Shown: piece by piece, positions 57,048 through 64,000 of the stretch | How the letters are laid out: each line of letters begins with the position of its first letter | How positions within the stretch are numbered: the first letter of the stretch is position 1 | Source: an uncultured Myxococcales bacterium | GTDB taxonomy: Bacteria; Myxococcota_A; UBA9042; CAIXZC01 | Assembly (NCBI GenBank): GCA_903895725.1 | Contig: CAITUV010000043.1 | Location: forward strand, 199,298-263,297 | Reading direction: 5' to 3' | Length of the DNA: 64,000 nt | Position numbers and translations under genes: made by a program | Notes under the pieces: generated by a model | Databases searched by the model: none | The model's input: only the letters and a program-made list of their open reading frames with translations | What the model was told of the DNA's origin: nothing

Positions 57048-57272
57048 GAGTCGCCGCCTTCGCAGCGGCTACCAGGGAGACTTCGGCTCGCAAGGCTGAC
57101 TCAGGAGCCACTTCAGACGCTCGGGCCCGCAGATGTCAAGAGCCGTGGGCGAGCCGTTCGGGCCGCACTTCGGCCGACCCCCGCGGCATAGGACTCGCCA
57201 AATCGGGGGACGGACGATAGAGTGGGCCGGCGGGGAGGGGGGCATCGGCAGGCCGCCAGGGGCCGCGGTCGT

Positions 57273-58313
57273 TCACTGCTTCTCGGGGCCTGCCGGTGCT
57301 GGGGTACAGGGCAGGGCCCACCGCAGGCCCTTGGAAAGCCCGTCGCGACCAGGGTTCCCGCCCCAGCACTTCTCGTCCACTCCGATCCCGAGGAACCGCG
57401 CACCCTCGGGCGGCACCTCCGGAACGGGGAAGCTGTCTGCGAGCGCTGCAGGCGCCGGGGGAGATGAGAACCAGCCGACCCGCTTCTGAGCGCCGCAAGG
57501 GTCTTCGCCGGGGGTCCACTCGCCCGCCAGCTCCGATGACTGGAGCTGGAGGTGGGCAACGACCCAGCGCTCGGTGCCCTTCGCAGTCACCTTCATGCGG
57601 ACCAGAGCGTGATGTTCTTGCGAGCCCTGGGAGAGTCCGTCGAGCCCGTACCAGGCGACAAGCTGCTCCTCCTTCACCTCGATGCCCGCACAATCGCCCC
57701 AGCAGCAGCGCCCCTTCTGCGCCAGAACGCGGGCAGCGGCAACAGAAGCCAGCGCGACCGAGCGCTCAGCGTCCTGTGCACAGTCCTGCGGCACACGTGA
57801 GCGCGAGTCCGGGGCTTCGCCGAACACCGTTCTCCACGCGTCCTGGTCAATCCACGCCGCAGGCTTGCCGCACTCGTCGGCCGTTCGAATCACGAAGCCG
57901 CTGAGGACCTGGTAGACCTTGTCCTGCCGAGGCTTTGTCGCAAAGGCATGGATGAAGTTGTTGCTGCAGTCGAAGCACTGGAAGAGTCTCCACGGAGTGC
58001 AGCCGGCATCTCGCTCTCCTTCGGTGGGGTCGCAGTACATCACGGCCATGGCCCATATCGGCTTCCCGCCGGCATCATCAGCGGCCGCCCAGACCAGGGC
58101 CATGTCCCTCGGGTCGCCATGCACGGTCCTGGTCCGGTACCACGCGAGGAGTCGGGTCTCCTTCACCGCGAGCTCGCCGACCTTGTCGTACCCTCCCTCC
58201 GAGATCACCAGGGAGGCCTCCTGGAGAAGGGCAGTTCTGCCCGGCTCCGGGCACGGGCCGGGCATCGGGCAGGCAAGCGACAGGGCTAGAAGCAGGCAGA
58301 CAAGAGCATTCAT
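57273..58313 (-). CDS. Putative lipoprotein of unknown function
   Basis: The product is 346 residues from ATG 58313. Signal with SLAC (Cys15). The mature part has many cysteines (CTPWRLFQCFDCSNN, GRCCWGDCAG) and appears to be two related halves, each with a LLAWYRT / LVAWYGL motif and a hydrophobic strand, suggesting an internal duplication. No family recognised. The preceding ~220 bases on its 3' side hold no gene. Confidence 0.55.
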   Translation of the reverse strand: MNALVCLLLALSLACPMPGPCPEPGRTALLQEASLVISEGGYDKVGELAVKETRLLAWYRTRTVHGDPRDMALVWAAADDAGGKPIWAMAVMYCDPTEGERDAGCTPWRLFQCFDCSNNFIHAFATKPRQDKVYQVLSGFVIRTADECGKPAAWIDQDAWRTVFGEAPDSRSRVPQDCAQDAERSVALASVAAARVLAQKGRCCWGDCAGIEVKEEQLVAWYGLDGLSQGSQEHHALVRMKVTAKGTERWVVAHLQLQSSELAGEWTPGEDPCGAQKRVGWFSSPPAPAALADSFPVPEVPPEGARFLGIGVDEKCWGGNPGRDGLSKGLRWALPCTPAPAGPEKQ

Positions 58314-58395
58314 GCGAAATCCCCATGGCTGACCCTCTGCGTATGGTCCCACGAATGGCGGCCGGGTTCAAGGAGCGGCCGCGACTGGAAGCGCC

Positions 58396-59271
58396 TCACC
58401 CTTCCACCAACGCCTGGATCGTTGCCTCGACGCGAGCAAGGGCACCGCGCAGCGATTCGTCCGTGTGGGCCGCTCCGGGCGGGCCGACCAGCTCATCCGG
58501 AGGAATGGGGGGACCGATGTGGAGTCGCACCGTCCACGGGATGCAGGCCAGGAACACGGGTGGAGAGCCGAGCCAGAGGAAGATCAAAGCGGCAGTCGCA
58601 GGCCAGGGAAGTGGCAGCAGCGACAGGAGCGCTGCGACGACGATGCCGAACAGGGAAAGCCCCCAGCGCTTGACCCCGAGGAGGCGCGGCTGTATCAGAA
58701 TCGTGGCCAGGAGCTTCGAGCGAAGCAGGATGGGAGCCGTGAGGTAGCCGTTGCGGATCCCCATGGGCACCAGGGGGACACGGGCATCACGCACCAGCCG
58801 GAGAAAGCCGAGCCGGCCGCCGAAGTCGACTCGGTTGCCCTGCCAGAACGGTTTGAGCGACTCATGGTCTCCACCGGGAAATGCGATGACCGGGATGCCG
58901 GCAGCCAGCGTCTCCCGGGCGGCCTCGTAGGTCGAGGGAATCGCCCCCATGGACTGGACCAGCGGTCGAAGGAGGGGCATGCGGAAGTCAATTGGATGGA
59001 CGAATGCGGCCAGCGGTCGGTCGGCCCCCACCTGCTCGAGATAGATCGTGGCAAACGAGCTGATCTCCGCCATGCCCACCCCCGCCGAATGGTTGGCGAT
59101 CAACAGGTAGGGGCCGGACGTGGGCAGGTGCTCGATGCCGGTCATCGTGGGGCGGTGACAGAGGCGGACGAGCGGGGCGACGTATCGGAGAAAGCAGCGG
59201 ACGAACCCCGGCGTCGGGCGCCCCGGGTGGGACACCTCGACCCTGTCGTTCCAGTGGTTCCTGCCGCGCAT
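58396..59271 (-). CDS. Lysophospholipid acyltransferase-like protein
   Basis: The product is 291 residues. ATG 59271 follows the upstream stop by 10 bases. The PlsC-like core reads LLIANHSAGVG (acyltransferase histidine), then FVHPIDFRMP, MGAIPSTYEAA, and IPVIAFPGGDHES. One or two TM helices occur near 215-245. The enzyme would move an acyl chain to a lysolipid or glycerol. The usual H-x4-D pair is not visible: the residue at the aspartate position is glycine. The MGAT/DGAT-like branch varies here, so activity is uncertain. Confidence 0.75.
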   Translation of the reverse strand: MRGRNHWNDRVEVSHPGRPTPGFVRCFLRYVAPLVRLCHRPTMTGIEHLPTSGPYLLIANHSAGVGMAEISSFATIYLEQVGADRPLAAFVHPIDFRMPLLRPLVQSMGAIPSTYEAARETLAAGIPVIAFPGGDHESLKPFWQGNRVDFGGRLGFLRLVRDARVPLVPMGIRNGYLTAPILLRSKLLATILIQPRLLGVKRWGLSLFGIVVAALLSLLPLPWPATAALIFLWLGSPPVFLACIPWTVRLHIGPPIPPDELVGPPGAAHTDESLRGALARVEATIQALVEG

Positions 59272-59281
59272 GGAGGATGCG

Positions 59282-60565
59282 TCACCTGTCGGTTGCGCTG
59301 AAGAACCCGAGCTTCCTGCCGAGGGCCTCACGGAGGTGCCGGTCGAGCGCAAGCTGAGCGGCCCGGTCCGTGTGTCTGGCCAGCATGAGCTGGACGTTGC
59401 CCACTTCGTCCTCGGGGATGCCAAAGATGGCCTCCGACAGGGAAAACGCCACCTGGTAGCCGACCGTGTCGGGGACGTTCTGCAGCCTCGGGCCGACTTC
59501 AAGCAGCACCCACCGCAGCCAATCCGCAGGGGCCGGATAGAGGTAGGGAAGGATAACCCTCAGCCATCGGGGGAGGGCCTCCCAGGTGTGCGCCGAGTCC
59601 CTGGCCGAGAGCTGGATGCGGTCCGCCGAACGGGCCAGCATGTCGAGCAGATCCACCAGCAGTCCGTGATCGACCTGAAGAGCGACGGCCTTCTCGAGCC
59701 ACGGGTCCAGGACGGCGACGGAGCCCAGCTCCCTGGCGAGGTCGAACAGGGCATGCAGCAGGTCGGGTGAATCGTGCTTCTGGGTGGCTGCGTAAGCGGC
59801 CAGGATCGACAACCCGCCGGGGTGCTCCCTCAGGACGGGCAGGAGGGAAAGAACCTCGCGTGTCCGCTCCGCCGGATCGGAGAGCACCTCACCGAGCATG
59901 GCCAAGAGCAGCGACATGGGATCGTGGTAGGCCGCCGTGTTGAACAGCACGGCATCGGAGAAGAAGATGGCACAGCGGGGCTGGTCGAGGCGCGACGGAG
60001 CATCGGCGCCGGCAGGCCGCCGCAAGCGACTGCGCCTGCGGACCAGCTGGGCAGCCACCGCCTCGAGCGTGCGCTCGTCGATCCCGGTCCAGGCAAGCGC
60101 CTTGTGGGCCGCAGCGATGCTGGTCTGCCAGCGCTTGACCACGTCATCGCACTCGGACGTATAGCCGGCTCCACGGATCACCTCGATGGGGTCGGTGAGC
60201 AGTCGACGAAGCAGGTCAGCCTCGGTGGCGTCCAGCGGAAGCTGGGGTGCCCGGGGGCCATCGACCTGCGTCGCGGGAACGAGGTCCTTTCCGATTCCGA
60301 GCTTGCCTTCCGCCCAGGAAATCGGCGTGGGGCCGGTGTAGGAGAATCGCCCGCAGACGTGGTGCATGGCGTCGTTGGCCACGAGCAGCCCGAACGTGAT
60401 GGGCTCGTGCACCTCCGCAGGCAGCTCCTCGCAGACACCCGCCCACTCGATCTCGAGCGTGTAGAACACGCGCCAGATTGCTCCACCCATGCGGCCTGCA
60501 CCTGCACCGGCCATGCGCCGCAGGGTCTGGGTGAGCTGTTCTCCGTTCACGGTTGCCAGGTGCAT
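59282..60565 (-). CDS. Unknown protein in lipid-enzyme operon
   Basis: The product is 427 residues, with GAGGAG before ATG 60565. It is mostly helical with leucine-rich stretches (LLLAMLGEVLSDP, LLVDLLDMLARS) and a basic RRRSRLRRP patch near the middle. No signal peptide, no clear TM helix and no cofactor motif. The end (LREALGRKLGFFSATDR) abuts the acyltransferase gene, 10 bases. Family not recognised. Function probably linked to its neighbours in membrane lipid synthesis. Confidence 0.55.
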   Translation of the reverse strand: MHLATVNGEQLTQTLRRMAGAGAGRMGGAIWRVFYTLEIEWAGVCEELPAEVHEPITFGLLVANDAMHHVCGRFSYTGPTPISWAEGKLGIGKDLVPATQVDGPRAPQLPLDATEADLLRRLLTDPIEVIRGAGYTSECDDVVKRWQTSIAAAHKALAWTGIDERTLEAVAAQLVRRRSRLRRPAGADAPSRLDQPRCAIFFSDAVLFNTAAYHDPMSLLLAMLGEVLSDPAERTREVLSLLPVLREHPGGLSILAAYAATQKHDSPDLLHALFDLARELGSVAVLDPWLEKAVALQVDHGLLVDLLDMLARSADRIQLSARDSAHTWEALPRWLRVILPYLYPAPADWLRWVLLEVGPRLQNVPDTVGYQVAFSLSEAIFGIPEDEVGNVQLMLARHTDRAAQLALDRHLREALGRKLGFFSATDR

Positions 60566-60618
60566 GATTCTCCTCCTCGACGGTCCGGCTCATCGGGGAC
60601 TTGCAGGGGCAGCTCCCG

Positions 60619-61668
60619 TCACATCATGAAGAGCGCGGCAACCCCGGTAGCCACGGCCAGGACCGAGAAGTTGTCGTCCAACCGGTCGCTGAAGAGCTCC
60701 GTAGCGGCGGATGCGGCGGCCACTGCACCGGATGCGGCCGCGATTCCCCACGGGCCGAGGCCGGACCGCAGCCCGAGCACGACGGCCGACGTGATCAGCG
60801 CAACCCCGAAGAATGCCAGGGTTCCCAGCACGCTCTTGGACTTCCACAGCTTTCGCCTTCCGTACCGCATTCCCAGAATCGACGCGGCCGGGTCGGCAAG
60901 CGCCAGCACGAGCAGGCCGGTCTCCACGGCCGCCATCGGGGCCAGAATGCACATGGCCGTGAGCGTCAGGCAGTAGGAGCTGGCGCTGTTGATGCGTCCC
61001 ATCTCGCGCGGGCGAATCGTCTGCTTGAAGACCGGCAGCGTCACGAGCCAACGGTTCACTCCGGGGATGAAGGCTCTGCTGACCTCCGCAGCGATCACGA
61101 GAGCCGACAGCACTCCGAGGATCAGAATGGTCGTGGGCCAGTCCAGGAAGAGCTCGTACAGCGCAACCGACACGACTCCCATGGCCACGTGGAACACGTT
61201 GCGCGAGTAGTTCACCGGCTTGAGGTGGGGGAGCGACAGCTTGATGCCCCGGGATGCCAGTCGAGCACGCCGCAGGGCCCGCACCATGTCCTCGTAGCTC
61301 CAGGAAAGCCGGTCGCACCATTCCCTGGCCGTGGCCTTCCGGCTCGATTCTGCCAGCTCCGACGTGAGGGTGCGGAGGTTGGTCGCCATGCCCTCGAGGG
61401 AGGCGCTCAGCTTCTGGTAGCGCAGAGACGCGTTGCTGCGGGCCGAGGCCATTCTCCGGCCGACCGTCTCCCAATGCCGGGTCGCTGCCTCGCGGGCCGC
61501 CGAGACACGCTCGGCGAGCTCCCGCCCGGACCGCCGAGCCGACTCCACCCATGCGGGCTCGGACCAGGCGGCCCTCCGGTCGTGCAGGCGCAGAAGGAAC
61601 GCATGCAGGTCCAGCGTGAGCGCTGCCAATGATTCCGAAAGTTGAACAGCTTCGAGCGCGGCCTGCAT
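60619..61668 (-). CDS. Dolichol kinase / CTP-dependent diacylglycerol-kinase-like membrane protein
   Basis: The product is 349 residues from ATG 61668 (GGAGG upstream). The first ~110 residues are a helical, coiled-coil-like soluble part. Then about seven TM helices hold motifs of the SEC59/DGK1/VTE5 family: NVFHVAMGVVS, ALADPAASILGMRYGRRKL, KSVLGTLAFF and TELFSDRLDDNFSV. Members transfer phosphate from CTP to dolichol, phytol or diacylglycerol. Substrate unknown here. Operon with the downstream unknown gene and acyltransferase, fitting a lipid pathway. Confidence 0.78.
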   Translation of the reverse strand: MQAALEAVQLSESLAALTLDLHAFLLRLHDRRAAWSEPAWVESARRSGRELAERVSAAREAATRHWETVGRRMASARSNASLRYQKLSASLEGMATNLRTLTSELAESSRKATAREWCDRLSWSYEDMVRALRRARLASRGIKLSLPHLKPVNYSRNVFHVAMGVVSVALYELFLDWPTTILILGVLSALVIAAEVSRAFIPGVNRWLVTLPVFKQTIRPREMGRINSASSYCLTLTAMCILAPMAAVETGLLVLALADPAASILGMRYGRRKLWKSKSVLGTLAFFGVALITSAVVLGLRSGLGPWGIAAASGAVAAASAATELFSDRLDDNFSVLAVATGVAALFMM

Positions 61669-61744
61669 CAGTCCTCCGCAAGACAAACCTCAACGCATGC
61701 TAGCTTCAAACCGTACCGGAGGAAAGCGAAAAGGTCGACGGGCT

Positions 61745-62770
61745 TCAGTACTTCAGGTCCACCATCTGGTACACGTGGAACCGAACCTCGATGCAGCCTG
61801 CCGGCGTTTTCGCCGCGGCAAAGCGGACGTGCTCGATCCCCTGGAACTCGAGTCCGGTGATGACTGCGAGCGGGGCCAACATGTCTCCGGCAACGTGGAG
61901 CGATCCGGAGGAGGCCTCCACTACGCACTCGGTGAAGGTCTGGCCACCCGCATGATGGTTGATGGGGATGTTGGTGAACAGCTGAGCGGGAGCCTCGGGT
62001 GGAGTCCAGGTCAGGTCGGCACCGGTCGGCTTATCGTATCCCCCAACGACCGTTCCCTTGAGCTCGAGCAGGTTGAGGGGCACCGTCGTCTCGGGGATGG
62101 TCAGCGTGTTTCCCGCCCAGGTGACCGTGGCGGAAAAGGTGCGGCCGGGAAGAGTCAACGTTCCCCACGCGCCGCTCGGGCTCCCCTCGGACGCGAAGGC
62201 CTGGGTTTGGTTTCCGGCCTGGACCGTAAAAACGATGTCCATGGCGGGTACCGGCAGCGTCTGGCACGTGTCGTCCGGTGCGCAGATCTCGCCGGCGGAG
62301 CAGCCACCGCAGAATCCGTTGGGCGGCTGCTGATAGAACGCACAAGCTTCGTCGCTGAGCTTGGGTTCTGATGGAGAGAGGGGCTCGGGCTTGTCGAAGA
62401 TGGCAGCCGATGCATTGAGTGTGTTGCCGTTGTAGTCCGCACCATAGATGGAGATCCGGCCGATTCGCTCACTCGGAGCGCAGCGGAGGCCGGGCTCGGC
62501 AACGAACGTGCCCGGCCCCGCCAAATCCGCCGAATCCACCCCATCCGCATAGGCCGAATCCGCCCCATCCGCATCGGCCGAATCCACCCCATCCGCATAG
62601 GCCGAATCCGCGCTGTCCGAAATCGAGCCCATGTCCGCATCGTCTTGAGCATCCTGCGTCGCGTCGCCGAGGGCGTCCGCCGTCGGAGACGAGGAGCCGG
62701 AGCAGCCCGAAAGGGCGATTGCAAGGGAAGCCGAGGCAAACCAAGGGATGAGGAGCGGACGATTGGCCAT
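61745..62770 (-). CDS. Lipoprotein with repeat linker
   Basis: The product is 341 residues from ATG 62770 (GGAGGG upstream). Signal ends LSGC (Cys23). An Asp/Ala/Ser linker built of ~8-residue repeats (DGVDSADA, DGADSAYA) spans about residues 45-85. A Cys-containing knot follows (GFCGGCSAGEICAPDDTC), then a beta-rich domain (about 170-340). No family recognised. Likely surface protein with a length-variable stalk. Confidence 0.65.
   Translation of the reverse strand: MANRPLLIPWFASASLAIALSGCSGSSSPTADALGDATQDAQDDADMGSISDSADSAYADGVDSADADGADSAYADGVDSADLAGPGTFVAEPGLRCAPSERIGRISIYGADYNGNTLNASAAIFDKPEPLSPSEPKLSDEACAFYQQPPNGFCGGCSAGEICAPDDTCQTLPVPAMDIVFTVQAGNQTQAFASEGSPSGAWGTLTLPGRTFSATVTWAGNTLTIPETTVPLNLLELKGTVVGGYDKPTGADLTWTPPEAPAQLFTNIPINHHAGGQTFTECVVEASSGSLHVAGDMLAPLAVITGLEFQGIEHVRFAAAKTPAGCIEVRFHVYQMVDLKY
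62529..62612 (-). repeat. 24-bp coding minisatellite
   Basis: About three and a half copies of a 24-bp unit starting GCCGAATCC (62529-62552, 62553-62576, 62577-62600, then a partial). Units one and three are identical and unit two differs at a few positions. It encodes an 8-residue repeat in the lipoprotein linker. The period is a multiple of three, so copy-number changes keep the frame. Confidence 0.85.
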
Positions 62771-62980
62771 GCGCGACCCTCCACGACAGGACTCGAAGAT
62801 TGTAGCCGGAGTTGCCGGCAAGGGCAAACAGGGCACGTCAGGGTTGGGGGTTCCCCGCAACTGCGTGGGGGGCGGCGTCGCGTTGTCGGCGGTTTACGTC
62901 CCCGAATTGGCCGAGCAGAAGCCGCTGGACTGCGGTTCCCGACATGGAGCAGAATATGCGCGGTCAGGATGGAGGGTGCC

Positions 62981-64000
62981 GTGAGGACTCGAGCCTTGAG
63001 AAAGCTGGCTGTGACTATTGCCGTGCTGTTGGCCGCTGCTTGTGGCGGTGGGGGGGGCGGCGGGGAAGAGGACAGCTGGAAGTGGTTCGGCGGTCCCAAG
63101 GACGCGATCGGCGGAGGGGCCGACGCACAGGTGCCGGAGGCCTCGGGGACGGACGCCCCGGTGCCCGAGGTCTGCACTCCTTACTGCGGAGAGCCTGACA
63201 GCCCGTGGGAGTGCGGCGACGACGGGTGCGGCGCAAGCTGCGGCGAATGTGACGAAGGGCAGCTCCTGGTCTGTCTTCCATCGAGCCACCAGTGCGTGAA
63301 GTTCGACCCCCCTCAATGCGAGGGCAGGCAGTGCGGACCGGATGGCATGGGAGGGAACTGCGGCGTGTGTGAGGTCGGCCTCGTGTGCAACGCGGCCGGA
63401 ATGTGTGCCCTTCCGCCCTGCGTGCCGGACTGCACGGGCAAGGAATGCGGGGACGACGGATGCGGCGGCGAGTGCGGCCCGTGTCCGCAGGCAGCACCCA
63501 CGTGCGCAGACTTCAAGTGCACCCTGGTCTGCGAACCGGATTGCCTTGGGAAGGAATGCGGCGACGACGGGTGCGGCGGCGAGTGCGGCCCGTGTCCGCA
63601 AGCGGCCCCGAAATGTGTGGACGGGCTGTGCGAGGTCGTGTGCCAGCCCTACTGCGGCGAGCCCGGAAACGAGCTGTCATGCGGGGATGACGGTTGCGGC
63701 GGCGAGTGCGGCACGTGCCCGCCGGCAATGCCAGTCTGCCAAGAAGGCTTTTGTGTACCGGAGCCGGTCGTCGACGGCTGCTCCGAAGAGGCCAAGCAGA
63801 TCTTCGTCGTGAGTGAGTCCGGGTTCCTGCTGCGCTTCGAGCCGGACACGAAGGACATCATCCCCATCGGGCCGCTCGACTGCGGCGTACCGTGGACGGA
63901 AACACCTTACTCGATGTCGGTGGACCGGAATTCCTTTGCGTGGGTGTTGTACAGCGACGGTTCTCTCTGGAAGGTGGATACCGAGGACGCCTCCTGCTCG
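62981..64000 (+). CDS. Partial Cys-rich module lipoprotein (right edge)
   Basis: An open frame of 340 codons runs from GTG 62981 (GGAGGG ahead) off the right edge. The signal ends AAAC (Cys21), followed by a glycine run. Residues ~60-265 contain about five Cys-rich modules of the form C-x3-C-x-G-K-E-CGDDGCGGECGPC, several of them nearly identical. After them a soluble domain begins (QIFVVSESGFLLRFEPDTKDI, then FAWVLYSDGSLWKV), resembling a beta-propeller blade of the SMP-30/NHL kind, cut by the window. Probably a surface protein. Function unknown. Confidence 0.75.
   Translation, partial: MRTRALRKLAVTIAVLLAAACGGGGGGGEEDSWKWFGGPKDAIGGGADAQVPEASGTDAPVPEVCTPYCGEPDSPWECGDDGCGASCGECDEGQLLVCLPSSHQCVKFDPPQCEGRQCGPDGMGGNCGVCEVGLVCNAAGMCALPPCVPDCTGKECGDDGCGGECGPCPQAAPTCADFKCTLVCEPDCLGKECGDDGCGGECGPCPQAAPKCVDGLCEVVCQPYCGEPGNELSCGDDGCGGECGTCPPAMPVCQEGFCVPEPVVDGCSEEAKQIFVVSESGFLLRFEPDTKDIIPIGPLDCGVPWTETPYSMSVDRNSFAWVLYSDGSLWKVDTEDASCS

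Noticed and set aside
62529..62612. Possible CRISPR array
   Set aside because: Units are directly adjacent with no spacers, 24 bp long and in frame with a lipoprotein gene. It is a coding minisatellite.

Overview
The window is GC-rich DNA from what looks like a Deltaproteobacteria/Myxococcota-type bacterium. This is an inference from gene content: cysteine-rich lipoproteins with repeated CG-D-DGCGG modules, FG-GAP/VCBS and MopE/thrombospondin-3 repeat surface proteins, Sel1-repeat proteins and a GspC-type PDZ protein. An aldehyde:ferredoxin-oxidoreductase-type enzyme and hgcAB point to an anaerobic or facultatively anaerobic life. The ends of the window cut two genes, one at each edge.

Bases 1 to about 9350 are an accessory island. 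They hold a small resolvase/invertase, a large serine recombinase, unknown proteins (one a winged-helix part without its usual AAA+ ATPase), a secreted lipoprotein, and a two-gene candidate defence unit: a nucleotide-processing/TIR-like protein followed by an AbiGi-like protein. The large recombinase lies at the right edge, next to the 3' end of a chromosomal outer-membrane protein gene.

Bases 9377-23552 are mostly housekeeping: outer-membrane barrel, HD phosphohydrolase, glpD with a coupled 41-residue membrane protein, a XerC/D-type recombinase, then an unusual operon (13832-17558). In that operon a tungsten enzyme of the AOR family is cut into two polypeptides, each fused to pieces of NADH dehydrogenase (NuoE/NuoF and NuoG), followed by a MoaD/ThiS-like sulfur carrier. 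A histidine kinase and a 1,414-residue VCBS lipoprotein follow.

Bases 23569-36884 code for envelope proteins: a MopE/TSP3-repeat lipoprotein ending in a DUF4159-like domain, two tandem paralogues with spaced Cys-Tyr repeats, a Sel1 protein, an M20 peptidase with a GNAT partner, and a GspC-like PDZ protein. A tRNA-Thr(CGT) at 37042 carries a compact, about 3 kb integrated element bounded by a 45-bp direct repeat, with a tyrosine integrase, a PIN-like protein and an AT-richer duplicated-domain protein. Repeated CCGGTCACAG boxes at 11-bp intervals lie inside both ends.

Bases 40167-47751 run through an AraC/GyrI regulator, a lipoprotein protease and a CPBP protease to the most notable operon: an ArsR-family regulator, a Cys-rich one-pass protein, and HgcA and HgcB, the corrinoid protein and ferredoxin required for mercury methylation. 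Bases 47554-57047 form a divergent assimilatory sulfate-reduction cluster: ATP sulfurylase CysDN, APS reductase, siroheme sulfite reductase fused to a TusA domain, cysteine synthase, and both siroheme-synthesis enzymes. The rest is a lipid-type acyltransferase, a dolichol/diacylglycerol-kinase-like membrane enzyme, and lipoproteins.
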